Source of the DNA: Methyloceanibacter sp. wino2
GTDB taxonomy: Bacteria; Pseudomonadota; Alphaproteobacteria; Rhizobiales; Methyloligellaceae
Assembly (NCBI RefSeq): GCF_003071365.1
Contig: NZ_CP028960.1
Coordinates: 310,001 to 374,000 of the forward strand
Direction of reading: 5' to 3'
Length of the DNA: 64,000 nt
Positions 26,609 through 36,401 of this stretch are shown here, piece by piece (the stretch's first letter is position 1; each line of letters starts with the position of its first letter). Position numbers and translations under genes: made by a program. The notes under the pieces are model-generated. The model had not been told where the DNA came from. It ran no database searches and was given only the letters and a program-made list of their open reading frames with translations.

Positions 26609-29086
26609 CTACTCGGCGGCGATGTGCTGATTGGGGGCCGGGCCGCTCTGGCCCGGCTGTGGTTTGCGAGCGATCTCGTCGGGCGCGAAGTCGTCGACGG
26701 CGATCACGCGGGCGACCAGGTCGCGCAGTTCTGCGAGCTCGCGGGCTTCGTCGGATGTCAAAACACCCTTCTCCTCGGCTTGCTTGATCCAGTCGCGATC
26801 GTGGAAGCGTTGGACCTCGCCCTTGCGGATCGCGCGCTCCAGTTTCTTCTCCGCCTCCTCGTTGGCGACGGTCTTTTCAAATGCGGCTTCGAGAAGCCCC
26901 AGGGCATCGTCCGTATTGCCCGGAACATAGATGTACCGGGTGAGACGGTCGCGGAACGCGCCCGGCTCCAGCGCCTGACGCACGAGCGCCTTGCCGTCCT
27001 TGTCGCTCGCGCCGCGCCGCACGCCGAAAGGCAACACGAGCGGCCCCATGATCCAGGCGGCCGAGCGGATAGGGAAGTTGTCGAGCACGCCGCGCAGGGC
27101 CGCGTCGAAGCGCGCGAGGCAATTCTGCGCGCAATAGTCCACGAGCTTGCGGTCGGCCCATTGGCGTCCATCGTCCTGATAGCGCTTGAGGATCGACGAA
27201 AGCAGATAGAGTTCGGCCAGCGCGTCGGCCATGCGGCCGGTGATTTTCTGCTTCGTCTTCAGGCCGCCGCCCAGAAGCGCGACGGTCACGTCGGCAACGA
27301 GCGCGAACGACCGCGAAGCGCGCGACAACTGCTTCCACCAGTGTTTCATGTCGCCGGCATCGAGCGGCGCGGCCGCGAAGGCGCCGAAGGTCACATTGTG
27401 AAACAGCGCGCCGGTGGCGTTGGACAAGAGAAACGCGCGATGATCGTCGAACACCGTCTCGAAGCGCTCGATCCCTTGGGCGCGGTCCTCGTCGCTCAGC
27501 GCCTCGATCTCGGGCAACAAATAGGGATGACTGCGCAGCGCGCCCTGCGCAAACACGATGAGCGAGCGCGTCAGGATATTGGCGCCCTCCACCGTGATGC
27601 CCACGGGCACCATCTGATAGGCGGCCTGCAGATAATTCGACGGTCCATCGCAAATGCCGCGCCCGCCATGAATGTCGAGCGCATCGTTCACCGATTCACG
27701 CATGCGCGCGGTCGACAGATATTTCAGCAGCGCGGAGATCACGGCTGGCTTTTCGCCGGCGGACACCATGGAGCACGTGACCGCGCGCGCCGCTTCCAGC
27801 CCATAAGCGTTCTCGACGATGCGGGCGAGCGGCTCCTCGACGCCTTCCATGTAACCGATGGGCAGTCCGAACTGTTTGCGCACGCGGGCATAGGCCGTGC
27901 TGTGGCGCGCGACGGCCTTGGCCGCGGCGGCACCCGTCGCCGGCAGGGACACGGCACGCCCCGCCGCAAGACAGCTCATCAGCATGCGCCAGCCCTGGCC
28001 GGCACGGTCGGGACCACCAATGATCCAGTCCATCGGGATGAAGACATCGCGGCCACGCGTGGGACCATTGGGGAAAGCGGCTCCTGACGGCAAATGGCGG
28101 CGGCCGGTCTCGACGCCGGGGTGATCGGTCGGAATTAGCGCTAACGTGATGCCGACCTCCTCGCCCTGCCCCAGATGGTTGTCCGGATCCTGAAGGCGGA
28201 AGGCGAGACCCAGCAGCGTCGCCTTGGGCGCGAGCGTGATGTAGCGCTTGTCCCAGGTGAGCTTAATGCCGAGCGTCTCGATACCGCCATGCATGCCCTT
28301 GGTGACCACGCCGACGTCGCGCATGGAGGCCGCGTCCGACCCGGAGAAGGGACCCGTGAGCGCAAAGCAGGGAATCTCGAGGCCCTTCGCCAACCGCGGC
28401 AGATAATGCGCCTGCTGCTGGGCCGTCCCGTAGTTTTCGATCAGTTCGCCTGGCCCGAGTGAGTTAGGCACCATCACGATGATGCAAACGTCCGGGCTCT
28501 TGGTCGAGATTTTGCCAAGCACGAGCGACTGGGCCTGCGCCGAGAAGCCGAGCCCGCCATGCTCCTTGGAAATGAGCATGCCGAGGAAGCCGTTGTCGCG
28601 GACGAACTGCCAGATGTCGTCGGGAATGTCGTGAAGCTCGTGCCGGATGCGCCAATCGTCGATCTTCCGGCACAGCTCCTCGGTGGGACCGTCGAGGAAG
28701 GCCTGCTCCTCGTCCGTGAGCGTGATCGGCGCCACGCGGCGCAATCTGGAAAAGTCCGGGCGTCCGCTGAAGAGTTCCGCATCCCAGCCGGTCGTGCCGG
28801 CTTCGAGCGCTTCCCGCTCGGTCTCGGAAATCGAGGGCATCGCGCCCTTCAACGCGCGAAACACCGGCGTGGTGATGTAGGTGCGCTTGATGCCCGGCAA
28901 GCTGGCCGCATAGAGCAGCCCCGCCACCAGCCAGCCCGCGAAGGACCAAACGGGAAATCCGAAGGCGATCTGAAGTGCCAGCGTGTAGATCGCGGTGGCG
29001 ATCGCCCAGGTCCGGAAGGAAGCACGGTTCATCGCCAGCGCGAAAAACAGCGCCAGCGCGAGAAGAGCAAAGATCAGTTCAGCCAC
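26609..29086 (-). CDS. fadE: Acyl-CoA dehydrogenase, FadE type
   Basis: The 825-residue flavoprotein oxidises acyl-CoA to enoyl-CoA and matches the long FadE class (about 815) and not the 380-residue class. Two hydrophobic segments at the N-terminus (about 1-55) suggest membrane association. The dehydrogenase core contains PCFALTGPFSGSDAASM, GSGAxx-like FPNGPTRGRDVFIP, and DIHGGRGICDGPSN. The C-terminal 250 residues are the DUF1974 helical extension typical of FadE. It is the first gene of the three-gene beta-oxidation operon, reading leftwards. Confidence 0.95.
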   Translation of the reverse strand: MAELIFALLALALFFALAMNRASFRTWAIATAIYTLALQIAFGFPVWSFAGWLVAGLLYAASLPGIKRTYITTPVFRALKGAMPSISETEREALEAGTTGWDAELFSGRPDFSRLRRVAPITLTDEEQAFLDGPTEELCRKIDDWRIRHELHDIPDDIWQFVRDNGFLGMLISKEHGGLGFSAQAQSLVLGKISTKSPDVCIIVMVPNSLGPGELIENYGTAQQQAHYLPRLAKGLEIPCFALTGPFSGSDAASMRDVGVVTKGMHGGIETLGIKLTWDKRYITLAPKATLLGLAFRLQDPDNHLGQGEEVGITLALIPTDHPGVETGRRHLPSGAAFPNGPTRGRDVFIPMDWIIGGPDRAGQGWRMLMSCLAAGRAVSLPATGAAAAKAVARHSTAYARVRKQFGLPIGYMEGVEEPLARIVENAYGLEAARAVTCSMVSAGEKPAVISALLKYLSTARMRESVNDALDIHGGRGICDGPSNYLQAAYQMVPVGITVEGANILTRSLIVFAQGALRSHPYLLPEIEALSDEDRAQGIERFETVFDDHRAFLLSNATGALFHNVTFGAFAAAPLDAGDMKHWWKQLSRASRSFALVADVTVALLGGGLKTKQKITGRMADALAELYLLSSILKRYQDDGRQWADRKLVDYCAQNCLARFDAALRGVLDNFPIRSAAWIMGPLVLPFGVRRGASDKDGKALVRQALEPGAFRDRLTRYIYVPGNTDDALGLLEAAFEKTVANEEAEKKLERAIRKGEVQRFHDRDWIKQAEEKGVLTSDEARELAELRDLVARVIAVDDFAPDEIARKPQPGQSGPAPNQHIAAE

Positions 29087-29404
29087 AGACGGCCTCCAGA
29101 ATCACAATGCCCCCGCTGCGATGCTGCGCGGTCCCGCCTCTTTCGTATCCGCGTGAGAGTCGAACGAAAGCAGGCCGGACGCAGCTTCATGACCTCTATG
29201 ATGCGGATAGGCTTTCGACTCAAGGGGTCTTCCAAAAATTCGTTTCCCTGCCGCATTTCGCCGGCGCCGCTGATTCACGGCAGACTAGAGGCCAAGAAAC
29301 CAAGGGCCTGTTAACGCGCGGCGGGAGCCCTTCCTTGTCACTCCAGGCCGAATTGGCTAAGCAGGACGCGGCTACTGGTTAGACAACAAAGCTGGGAAAA
29401 CTGA
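29087..29404. other. Divergent intergenic region between fadE and the CDGSH gene
   Basis: The 318 bases should hold the promoter of the fad operon and that of the CDGSH gene. I see no clear palindrome of a FadR/TetR-type operator, no RNA gene and no coding frame with a recognisable product. Confidence 0.45.
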
Positions 29405-29647
29405 ATGACCGACGAGCCGGAACGCCCACAGCTCAACCCCTATCAAGTTGAGCTCGAAGAGGGCAAACGCTACGCGTGGTGTGCCTGCGGGCGCAGCAAG
29501 AAACAGCCGTTTTGCGACGGGTCCCACCAGGGCACGGGGATTGAGCCGCTGATGTTCACGGCGGAACGCACGGAAACGGCGCTGCTCTGTGGCTGCAAGG
29601 ACACGGGCGACCCGCCATTCTGCGACGGCTCCCACCTTTTGCTCTGA
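29405..29647 (+). CDS. CDGSH iron-sulfur domain protein with two motifs
   Basis: The 80-residue protein carries two complete CDGSH-type 2Fe-2S motifs (C-x-C-x2-S/T-x3-P-x-C-D-G-S-H): [16 protein letters not shown] around residues 26-41 and [16 protein letters not shown] around 62-77. Each binds its cluster by three Cys and one His, as in mitoNEET. Tandem motifs in one small soluble chain are the bacterial, MiNT-like arrangement. It lacks a membrane anchor. A role in iron-sulfur or redox handling is inferred from the family. Confidence 0.93.
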   Translation: MTDEPERPQLNPYQVELEEGKRYAWCACGRSKKQPFCDGSHQGTGIEPLMFTAERTETALLCGCKDTGDPPFCDGSHLLL

Positions 29648-29803
29648 ATTTGGGCATGCACAGGACGCGCCCTTCTTGCTAAAAAAGACGCGGTTTTGGC
29701 GCGCGGGCCTGATTGCCGCTCGCCGGTGGCCCGACGGTGCGGCGCTCGCGTGTCCTCGTTATGAGTCTGCACAGCCAAACGGGGGAAGGCGCAGCAGGCA
29801 TCC

Positions 29804-30718
29804 ATGGCTTATTTCCTGCAGCAGCTCATCAATGGCGTCACGCTGGGGTCGATCTACGGCCTCATCGCCATCGGCTATACGATGGTCTACGGCATCATCG
29901 GCATGATCAATTTCGCCCACGGCGACATTTTCATGGTCGGTGCCTTCATCGCCTTGATCGCGTTTCTCGCTCTCACCGCCATCGGCGTCACCGCGATCCC
30001 GCTCGCACTGCTTCTGGTGCTCATCATCGCGATCGGACTGACCGCGGTGTGGGGCTGGACCGTTGAACGCGTGGCCTACCGGCCGTTACGCGATTCCTTC
30101 CGCCTCGCCCCGCTGATCACGGCCATCGGCATGTCGATCGTGCTGCAGAACTTCATCCAGATTGCGCAGGGCGCGCGGGTGAAGCCGCTGCAGCCCGTGA
30201 TCACCGGCGGCTACGAACTGTACAGCCAAGGCTCGTTCACGGTCATCGTCTCGAACATTCAGATCCTGATCGTCGTAACCACAATTCTGGTCATGACTGG
30301 GTTCTGGCTCCTCATCAATCGGACAGCACTCGGCCGGTCGCAGCGGGCTTGTGAGCAGGACAGGCTGATGGCCGCGCTGTCCGGCGTGAATGTGGACCGC
30401 ACGATCTCGCTGACCTTCGTGCTCGGGGCCGGCCTCGCCGCCGTCGCCGGCATGCTCTACCTCCTTTATTACGGCGTCATCGATTTCTTCATCGGCTTCA
30501 TCGTCGGCATCAAGGCATTCACCGCCGCGGTGTTCGGCGGCATCGGCTCGATCCCGGGCGCGATGCTGGGCGGCCTCATCATCGGGCTGATCGAGACGTT
30601 CTGGTCGGCGTACTTCACCATCGAGTACAAGGACGTGGCGGCATTCTCGATGCTTGCCATCGTGCTCATCTTCTTCCCAACGGGTCTGCTTGGGCGGCCC
30701 GAGGTTGAAAAGGTGTGA
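29804..30718 (+). CDS. livH: Branched-chain amino acid ABC transporter permease (LivH)
   Basis: The 304-residue inner-membrane protein has about eight hydrophobic segments and the LivH signature [24 protein letters not shown] near the N-terminus. The cytoplasmic coupling loop is around [19 protein letters not shown]. It forms the membrane channel with LivM. The stop overlaps the GTG start of livM by four bases, so translation is coupled. Confidence 0.95.
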   Translation: MAYFLQQLINGVTLGSIYGLIAIGYTMVYGIIGMINFAHGDIFMVGAFIALIAFLALTAIGVTAIPLALLLVLIIAIGLTAVWGWTVERVAYRPLRDSFRLAPLITAIGMSIVLQNFIQIAQGARVKPLQPVITGGYELYSQGSFTVIVSNIQILIVVTTILVMTGFWLLINRTALGRSQRACEQDRLMAALSGVNVDRTISLTFVLGAGLAAVAGMLYLLYYGVIDFFIGFIVGIKAFTAAVFGGIGSIPGAMLGGLIIGLIETFWSAYFTIEYKDVAAFSMLAIVLIFFPTGLLGRPEVEKV

Positions 30719-32271
30719 GGTTGGCGGAAACCGGCAAAACCCGCGACCGCAAACTCGTCTCGGCACTGAGCGATTCTCTGCTCGCCGCGATCATCGCCTT
30801 CGCCCTGTTCTCGCTGGTACTGGGTCTGCGTACGGTGGACGACGCCACCGGCCTCACCCTGGAGCCGCGGCCAGCCCTGTTGCTGACGGTCGTCGCAATC
30901 GTGTTCTTCGGACGCCTGGCGCTGAACCTCTTTGTCTGGCAGGCCGAGTATCCGCTCACCGCGCCTTTCGCGAAACTCTTCAACACCGAACCCTTCGACC
31001 GGCGCGACCGGGTGACGCTGGCCGTGGCGCTCGTCTTCGGCGCCGGTTGGCTCGCGACGGGCCTCATCGTCGGCGAACCCGCCTACGAGCTTCTCGGAAC
31101 CGTCGTCCTTCTCTTCGTCGGCCTCGGCCTGGTGCGGCGCTTCATTGTCCAGCGCTTCCCGGACCTGCCTTACGCGCAGATCTTCATCGCAGGCGGTATC
31201 CTCTTCGCCCTGTTCTTCCCGATCGTGACCTACGCGCTCGAGTCGATGTTCCGGATCGGCCTCCCCTTACGTTATTGGTTCGACCTGTCGATCCTTATCC
31301 TGACCTACGTGATGCTCGGCTGGGGGCTGAACATCGTCGTGGGGCTCGCGGGGCTGCTCGACCTGGGCTACGTGGCGTTCTACGCGGTGGGCGCCTACAC
31401 GTTCGCGCTGCTGGCAACACACTTCGGTCTCGGGTTCTGGATCTGTCTGCCGATTGCGGGGGCTGCGGCGGCACTCTGGGGCATCATTCTCGGCTTTCCC
31501 GTCTTGCGCCTGCGCGGCGACTATCTCGCCATCGTCACCCTGGCCTTCGGCGAGATCGTCCGTATGGTTCTGCTCAACTGGACGGACGTAACGGGCGGCC
31601 CGAACGGCGTCGCCGGCATTCCCAAGCCGACCTTTTTCGGCCTGCCGTTCTCGCCCTTCGCCGAGGGTATGACCTTCAACAAGTTTTTCGGCATTCCCTA
31701 TGACGGTCTGCACGCCCTCATCTTTCTCTACTATCTCATTCTGGTTCTGGCGTTCGCGACCAACCTCGTGACGTTGCGCTTGCGGCGTCTCCCTGTCGGC
31801 CGCGCCTGGGAAGCCATGCGCGAGGACGAGATCGCCTGCCGCTCGCTAGGCATCAACACGACCGTGACCAAGCTCAGCGCGTTTGCCACCGGCGCCATGT
31901 TCGGCGGGCTAGCCGGCTGCTTCTTCGCCACGCGCCAAGGGTTCGTCAGTCCAGAGAGTTTCACCTTCATCGAGTCGGCAATCATCCTGGCCATCGTCGT
32001 ACTCGGCGGCATGGGGAGCCAGCTCGGCGTCGCCATCGCCGCTGTCGTGATGGTCGGCGGGTTCGAAGCCTTGCGCCATACCGAGGGACTCCAAGCCGTC
32101 TTCGGCGAAGAGTTCGACCCGGCGCTCTACCGCATGCTTCTCTTCGGCATCGCCATGGTGGGCATCATGGTGTGGCGGCCGCGCGGCCTCGTCTCCTCGC
32201 GTGCGCCCACGATCTCTCTCGGCAATGGCGAAACCATCTCGGGCGATCTCGTCAGCGAGGGGCGCGGATGA
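30715..32271 (+). CDS. livM: Branched-chain amino acid ABC transporter permease (LivM), long form
   Basis: The 518-residue permease has a C-terminal LivM core ([58 protein letters not shown]). An N-terminal extension of about 180 residues adds three or four membrane segments (DUF3382-type), as in long LivM proteins. The GTG start overlaps the livH stop and its own TGA overlaps the livG ATG (ATGA). All four transporter subunits are therefore translationally coupled. Confidence 0.94.
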   Translation: MRLAETGKTRDRKLVSALSDSLLAAIIAFALFSLVLGLRTVDDATGLTLEPRPALLLTVVAIVFFGRLALNLFVWQAEYPLTAPFAKLFNTEPFDRRDRVTLAVALVFGAGWLATGLIVGEPAYELLGTVVLLFVGLGLVRRFIVQRFPDLPYAQIFIAGGILFALFFPIVTYALESMFRIGLPLRYWFDLSILILTYVMLGWGLNIVVGLAGLLDLGYVAFYAVGAYTFALLATHFGLGFWICLPIAGAAAALWGIILGFPVLRLRGDYLAIVTLAFGEIVRMVLLNWTDVTGGPNGVAGIPKPTFFGLPFSPFAEGMTFNKFFGIPYDGLHALIFLYYLILVLAFATNLVTLRLRRLPVGRAWEAMREDEIACRSLGINTTVTKLSAFATGAMFGGLAGCFFATRQGFVSPESFTFIESAIILAIVVLGGMGSQLGVAIAAVVMVGGFEALRHTEGLQAVFGEEFDPALYRMLLFGIAMVGIMVWRPRGLVSSRAPTISLGNGETISGDLVSEGRG

Positions 32272-33119
32272 ACGGCGGCGCCAGACCCTGGGACGAGGAT
32301 CCGCTCCTCCACGTGGAGCATCTGACCATGCGGTTCGGCGGCCTCACCGCCGTGGACGACGTGTCGTTCTCCGTTGGCGGCTCCGACATCACAGCCCTGA
32401 TCGGTCCGAACGGCGCCGGCAAGACGACGGTCTTCAACTGCATCACCGGGTTCTACAAATCGACCGAAGGCATGCTCACGCTCGATGCAAACGATGGAAC
32501 ACCCTTCTATCTCGAGCGTCTCTCCGATTACGAGATCAACGCCGACGCCCGCGTGGCGCGGACGTTTCAGAACATCCGCCTGTTTCCCGGCATGACGGTT
32601 CTCGAAAATCTCATGGTCGCGCAGCACAACGAGCTATCGCGCGCGTCCGGTTATTCCTTCGGCGCCATTTTCGGCCTCGGCCAGTTCGGACGCACCCAGC
32701 AGGAGGCGATCGATCTCGCCAAGTCATGGCTCGACCGGATCGGACTTCTGTCGCGCGCGGACGAAGCGGCGGGCGGGCTGCCCTACGGCGATCAACGTCG
32801 TCTCGAGATCGCGCGGGCCATGTGTACGCGGCCCCGGCTTCTATGCCTCGACGAACCGGCGGCGGGCCTCAACGCCCGAGAGAGCGAAGCGCTCAACACG
32901 CTGCTCCAATCGATCCGCGAGGAGGACGGCACGGCCATCTTCCTCATCGAGCACGACATGAGCGTTGTCATGCGCATCTCGGACCACGTCATCGTGCTCG
33001 ATTACGGCAAGAAGATCGCCGACGGCACGCCGACCGAGGTTCGCAACGATCCGCACGTGATCGGGGCTTATCTCGGCGTATCGGACGAGGACGCCGCCGC
33101 GATGGAGGCACGAACATGA
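32268..33119 (+). CDS. livG: Branched-chain amino acid ABC transporter ATP-binding protein (LivG)
   Basis: The 283-residue ATPase has Walker [10 protein letters not shown], a Q-loop in [19 protein letters not shown], a degenerate signature segment ([16 protein letters not shown]), Walker [12 protein letters not shown] and the H-loop LIEHDMSVV. The start is the ATG overlapping the livM stop, because frames reaching further upstream lie inside livM. The C-terminus carries the LivG-type extension ([18 protein letters not shown]). Confidence 0.95.
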   Translation: MNGGARPWDEDPLLHVEHLTMRFGGLTAVDDVSFSVGGSDITALIGPNGAGKTTVFNCITGFYKSTEGMLTLDANDGTPFYLERLSDYEINADARVARTFQNIRLFPGMTVLENLMVAQHNELSRASGYSFGAIFGLGQFGRTQQEAIDLAKSWLDRIGLLSRADEAAGGLPYGDQRRLEIARAMCTRPRLLCLDEPAAGLNARESEALNTLLQSIREEDGTAIFLIEHDMSVVMRISDHVIVLDYGKKIADGTPTEVRNDPHVIGAYLGVSDEDAAAMEART

Positions 33120-33877
33120 ACGCCGCCGCACCCGTGCCGCTCCTCGCGCTCGAAGATGTGACGGCAGCCTATGGCAGGCTGCCCGTCCTGCACGATGTCA
33201 GCATCCAGATCCGCCCCGGCGAGATCGTCTCTCTGATCGGCGCGAACGGCGCGGGCAAGTCCACCACCATGATGACCATTTGCGGCCGGCCGCGCGCGTC
33301 CCATGGGCGCGTGGTCTTCGACGGTCAGGACATCACCCAGCGTCCCACCCACGAGATCGCCCGGCTCGGCATCTGCCAATCGCCCGAGGGGCGGCGGATC
33401 TTCGGGCGCATGACAGTGATGGAGAACCTGCAGATGGGCGCGATCATCGCCAACGCGCCCGACGGCTTCGATGACGATGCCGCGCGCGTGTTCGACCTCT
33501 TCCCACGGCTGAAGGACCGGGCCAGCCAGCGTGGCGGCACGCTGTCGGGCGGCGAGCAGCAGATGCTCGCCATTGCGCGCGCGCTGATGGGGCGCCCCAA
33601 GTTGCTGCTGCTCGACGAGCCCTCGCTGGGACTTGCGCCGCTCGTAGTGAAGCAGATCTTCGAAGCCATCAAAGAGCTGAACACGGACGGCCTGACCGTG
33701 TTCCTGGTCGAACAGAACGCCTATCACGCGCTCAAGCTGGCGGACCGCGGCTACGTGATGGTCAATGGACGCATCACAATGACGGGCACGGGCGATGACT
33801 TGCTGGCCTCCGAGGATGTGCGCAACGCGTATCTCGAGGGTGCCACCGCAGCGGCCAAGGAGCCGACCGCATCGTGA
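33116..33877 (+). CDS. livF: Branched-chain amino acid ABC transporter ATP-binding protein (LivF)
   Basis: The 253-residue ATPase has Walker A GANGAGKST, the Q-loop ICQSPEGRRIFGRMTVMENLQMG, signature LSGGEQQMLAIARAL, Walker B LLLLDEPSLGLAP and the H-loop-equivalent FLVEQN. The Asn/Gln in place of His at the H-loop is normal for LivF. Its ATG overlaps the livG stop, and its own stop overlaps the GTG of the DUF6867 gene. Confidence 0.95.
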   Translation: MNAAAPVPLLALEDVTAAYGRLPVLHDVSIQIRPGEIVSLIGANGAGKSTTMMTICGRPRASHGRVVFDGQDITQRPTHEIARLGICQSPEGRRIFGRMTVMENLQMGAIIANAPDGFDDDAARVFDLFPRLKDRASQRGGTLSGGEQQMLAIARALMGRPKLLLLDEPSLGLAPLVVKQIFEAIKELNTDGLTVFLVEQNAYHALKLADRGYVMVNGRITMTGTGDDLLASEDVRNAYLEGATAAAKEPTAS

Positions 33878-34236
33878 GCACGACAACCCAGACGATTGCA
33901 CCGTGGATCAGCGACGACGGCTTGCGCGTCTTCGTGCTCTTCACGCTCGTCATCGGAGGCGCCGCCGCCTTTCTCGCCGGGCGCGGCCTGGCGCGCGGCT
34001 GGCGTCCGCTGTGGCGGCTGTTCTTCTATATGGCGCTATTGGCCGCCGCGGTGCGCTTCTTCGATTACGCGCTGTTCGACGGCACCCTGCTGTCCCCGTA
34101 CTACTACGTCGTCACCTATGCGGTCCTTGTCGCGGCGGGGCTGCTCGGCTTCCGCACCATGCGCACGACGCAGATGGTCACGCAGTATCACTGGCTCTAT
34201 GAGCGGACGAGCCCCCTAACCTGGAAGGATCGATAG
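33874..34236 (+). CDS. DUF6867 family small membrane protein of the liv operon
   Basis: The 120-residue protein has three hydrophobic segments (about 19-37, 46-62 and 78-96) and ends in a conserved-looking polar tail (MVTQYHWLYERTSPLTWKDR). Its GTG start overlaps the livF stop by four bases, so it is translated with the transporter. Proteins of this type recur directly after livF in Hyphomicrobiales liv operons, which suggests an accessory role in the permease. No function is known. Confidence 0.85.
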   Translation: MSTTTQTIAPWISDDGLRVFVLFTLVIGGAAAFLAGRGLARGWRPLWRLFFYMALLAAAVRFFDYALFDGTLLSPYYYVVTYAVLVAAGLLGFRTMRTTQMVTQYHWLYERTSPLTWKDR

Positions 34237-34330
34237 TCTGGACAGCCCACTATATGGGCGACCGGGTGGGTTGGCGACCGCGTGACCTGTCACTACGTTA
34301 CGGGACGCCAACTATCCAAGGGAGACCGGC

Positions 34331-35455
34331 ATGATGCGTTTGACTGGACTGCTCGCCGTCGCCGTGTGCGCGATCGCACTCACGGGCTGCAACGGCGAAG
34401 ACGATCCCGACGTCATCAAGGTCGCTGTCGCCGGTCCCCAGACAGGGCAATACGCATCGCTCGGCACACAGATGACCACAGGCGGCGAGACCGCTGTGGC
34501 CGATATCAATGCCGTTGGCGGGGTTCTCGGCAAGAAGCTCAAGCTGGAAGTCGGCGACGATGCCTGCGACCCGAAGCAGGCCGTCGCGATCGCCAACCAG
34601 ATGGCCGGCGACAACGTCGCGCTGGTGGCCGGACATTTCTGCTCCGGCTCGTCGATCCCCGCATCGAACGTCTATGCGGAGAGCAATCTCGTGATGATCT
34701 CTCCCGCCTCCACGAACCCGGCCCTGACGGACAAGCGCGCGGGGCCGAACATCTACCGGGTGTGCGGCCGCGACGACAAACAAGGCGAAGTCGCCGGCGC
34801 CTATCTCGCCAAGCATTTCGGCGACAAGAACATTGCCATCATCGACGACAAGACAGCCTATGGGCGCGGCCTCGCCAACGAGGTGAAGAAGGCCCTCAAC
34901 GCCAACGGTGTTAAAGAGGTGTTCCGGGAATCCATCACGGCGGGCGAGAAGGACTACTCCGCCCTCGTCTCCAAGCTCAAGCTGGCCGATGTGGATGCGC
35001 TCTTCCTCGGCGGCTACCACACCGAGGCGGGGCTCATCCTGCGCCAGATGCGCGACCAGGACATGGATACGGTGCTGATGGGCGGCGATGCGCTCGTGAC
35101 CCAGGAATATTGGTCCATCACCGGACCGGCCGGCGAAGGCACGCTCATGACCTTCTCCCCGGACCCGCGGAAAAACCCGGCCGCCGAGGACGTCGTCAAG
35201 CGGCTTGAAGCGAAGGGCATCTCGCCGGAAGGTTACGTGCTCTATACCTACGCGGCGATCCAGGCCTGGGCCGAGGCGGCCAAGAAGGCGGGAACGACCG
35301 ATGCCCCGGCCGTCGTCAAGGCGCTCGACGACAGCACGATCCACTCGGTGATCGGCGATTTCCAGTTCGACGACAAAGGCGACCCCAACCTGCCGCCCTA
35401 TGCGGTCTATCGCTGGGCGGACGGGACCTACGAGCAGATCGACGAGAACTCGTAA
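34331..35455 (+). CDS. Branched-chain amino acid ABC transporter substrate-binding protein, probable lipoprotein
   Basis: The 374-residue protein is a LivJ/LivK-type periplasmic binding protein. The core starts IKVAVAGPQTGQYASLGTQMTTGGE and includes GDDACDPKQAVAIANQM, SPASTNPALT and YTYAAIQAWAEA. Unlike E. coli LivJ, the signal sequence ends in a lipobox (ALTGC, Cys20), so it is probably anchored by lipid in the inner membrane or outer membrane. It lies 94 bp after the DUF6867 gene and completes the transporter. Ligand specificity (Leu/Ile/Val or others) cannot be read from the sequence. Confidence 0.93.
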   Translation: MMRLTGLLAVAVCAIALTGCNGEDDPDVIKVAVAGPQTGQYASLGTQMTTGGETAVADINAVGGVLGKKLKLEVGDDACDPKQAVAIANQMAGDNVALVAGHFCSGSSIPASNVYAESNLVMISPASTNPALTDKRAGPNIYRVCGRDDKQGEVAGAYLAKHFGDKNIAIIDDKTAYGRGLANEVKKALNANGVKEVFRESITAGEKDYSALVSKLKLADVDALFLGGYHTEAGLILRQMRDQDMDTVLMGGDALVTQEYWSITGPAGEGTLMTFSPDPRKNPAAEDVVKRLEAKGISPEGYVLYTYAAIQAWAEAAKKAGTTDAPAVVKALDDSTIHSVIGDFQFDDKGDPNLPPYAVYRWADGTYEQIDENS

Positions 35456-35483
35456 GCGAGAATTCTAGGACCGCTTCGGCGGC

Positions 35484-35693
35484 CTAGCTGGTTTTCGGCT
35501 TCTTCGCGGCGGCGAATTCGGCTTCCAGCTCTTCTTCGAGGCGCACGAGATCCTCCGGCAGCGGCATGCCGAAGGCGCGCATCTCATTGAGCTTTTCGCG
35601 GACCTGCTCATAGAGCTCGTGGCGATCCTCGGGCTGGTTTTCCATCTGGTTGATCAGCAGCGCGAGTTCTGCCTTGAGGTCGTCGAATGCCAT
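35484..35693 (-). CDS. Small conserved coiled-coil-like protein of unknown function
   Basis: The 69-residue acidic protein MAFDDLKAELALLINQMENQ, continuing with PEDRHELYEQVREKLNEMRAFGMPLPEDLV, is predicted mostly helical. I recognise the sequence type as a small conserved Hyphomicrobiales protein without a name. The longer frame reaching 35915 has no family-like content before this Met. The gene is divergent from the membrane protein that follows. Confidence 0.75.
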   Translation of the reverse strand: MAFDDLKAELALLINQMENQPEDRHELYEQVREKLNEMRAFGMPLPEDLVRLEEELEAEFAAAKKPKTS

Positions 35694-35838
35694 CAGCTTG
35701 TCGCCTTTCTCTTGTCTCGGGGGCGGATCGGACCACAAAGCGCAAATCGCGGCAAGCCTGGGTGCGCGCATCCATTGCAGTCCAGCCGTTTCCCTTGCAT
35801 ATTCCCCCTGCAATCGAGCGGTTGGAGGGGAAGCTGCA

Positions 35839-36330
35839 ATGGAAAAGCTAACATTCAGCAAGGTGGTCGGGTTCATTCTCGCGGCGGCGTTCGCCATCGT
35901 GATTGGTGTGTCCACGTGGGCCCTGATGGTCGGGGACTACATGAACACCAGTCTCGTCAACGAGCAGACCCAGCACTCGGTTCGCATTGTCGGCTTCGCC
36001 GGATTGCTGGCGGCCCTAGTGGCCTGGTGGTGCCAGCGCTTCGTGGCCCATCGCGGTTTCTTGATCCGGATGCTGTTCGCCCTATTCATCTTCCTGGTGG
36101 CCTTCTGCAGCTTCGGCGGCTTCCTGCGCTTCGCCTATATCCACGCAATCTATCCGAGCCAGGTGGACTGGTCGCTCGCCGGCCTTTATGCCTCTTCGCT
36201 CAATGACTTCTATACGTTCCTGCTCGACATGCTGCTTCCGCCGCGCCTGGGCTTCATGGCGCTTGCGGTCGGGGCCGCGGTCTACATCGCGCTGTTCGGC
36301 ATCCGCGAGCCTCGGACGGTTGAGCTCTAA
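35839..36330 (+). CDS. Four-helix inner-membrane protein of unknown function
   Basis: The 163-residue protein has four clear membrane segments (about residues 8-32, 47-65, 78-100 and 133-155). Conserved-looking loops are STWALMVGDYMNTS and FLRFAYIHAIYPSQVDWSL. I chose the ATG at 35839 because a GGAGGGG site lies 8 bases upstream. I do not recognise a family. A perfect 13-bp hairpin lies between it and purB. Confidence 0.75.
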   Translation: MEKLTFSKVVGFILAAAFAIVIGVSTWALMVGDYMNTSLVNEQTQHSVRIVGFAGLLAALVAWWCQRFVAHRGFLIRMLFALFIFLVAFCSFGGFLRFAYIHAIYPSQVDWSLAGLYASSLNDFYTFLLDMLLPPRLGFMALAVGAAVYIALFGIREPRTVEL

Positions 36331-36346
36331 GACGTAAGCACTCGGC

Positions 36347-36377
36347 CCTACTGCCGCCCTCCATGGGCGGCAGTAGG
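36347..36377 (+). promoter_or_regulatory. Perfect 13-bp hairpin in the purB leader
   Basis: CCTACTGCCGCCC and GGGCGGCAGTAGG pair without mismatch around a TCCAT loop. It ends 24 bases before the purB ATG, and no T run follows, so it is not a standard intrinsic terminator. It may terminate the upstream membrane gene, protect an mRNA end, or control purB translation. Confidence 0.6.
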
Positions 36378-36401
36378 CGCCTGAGAAAGGCCTGAACCTT
36401 T

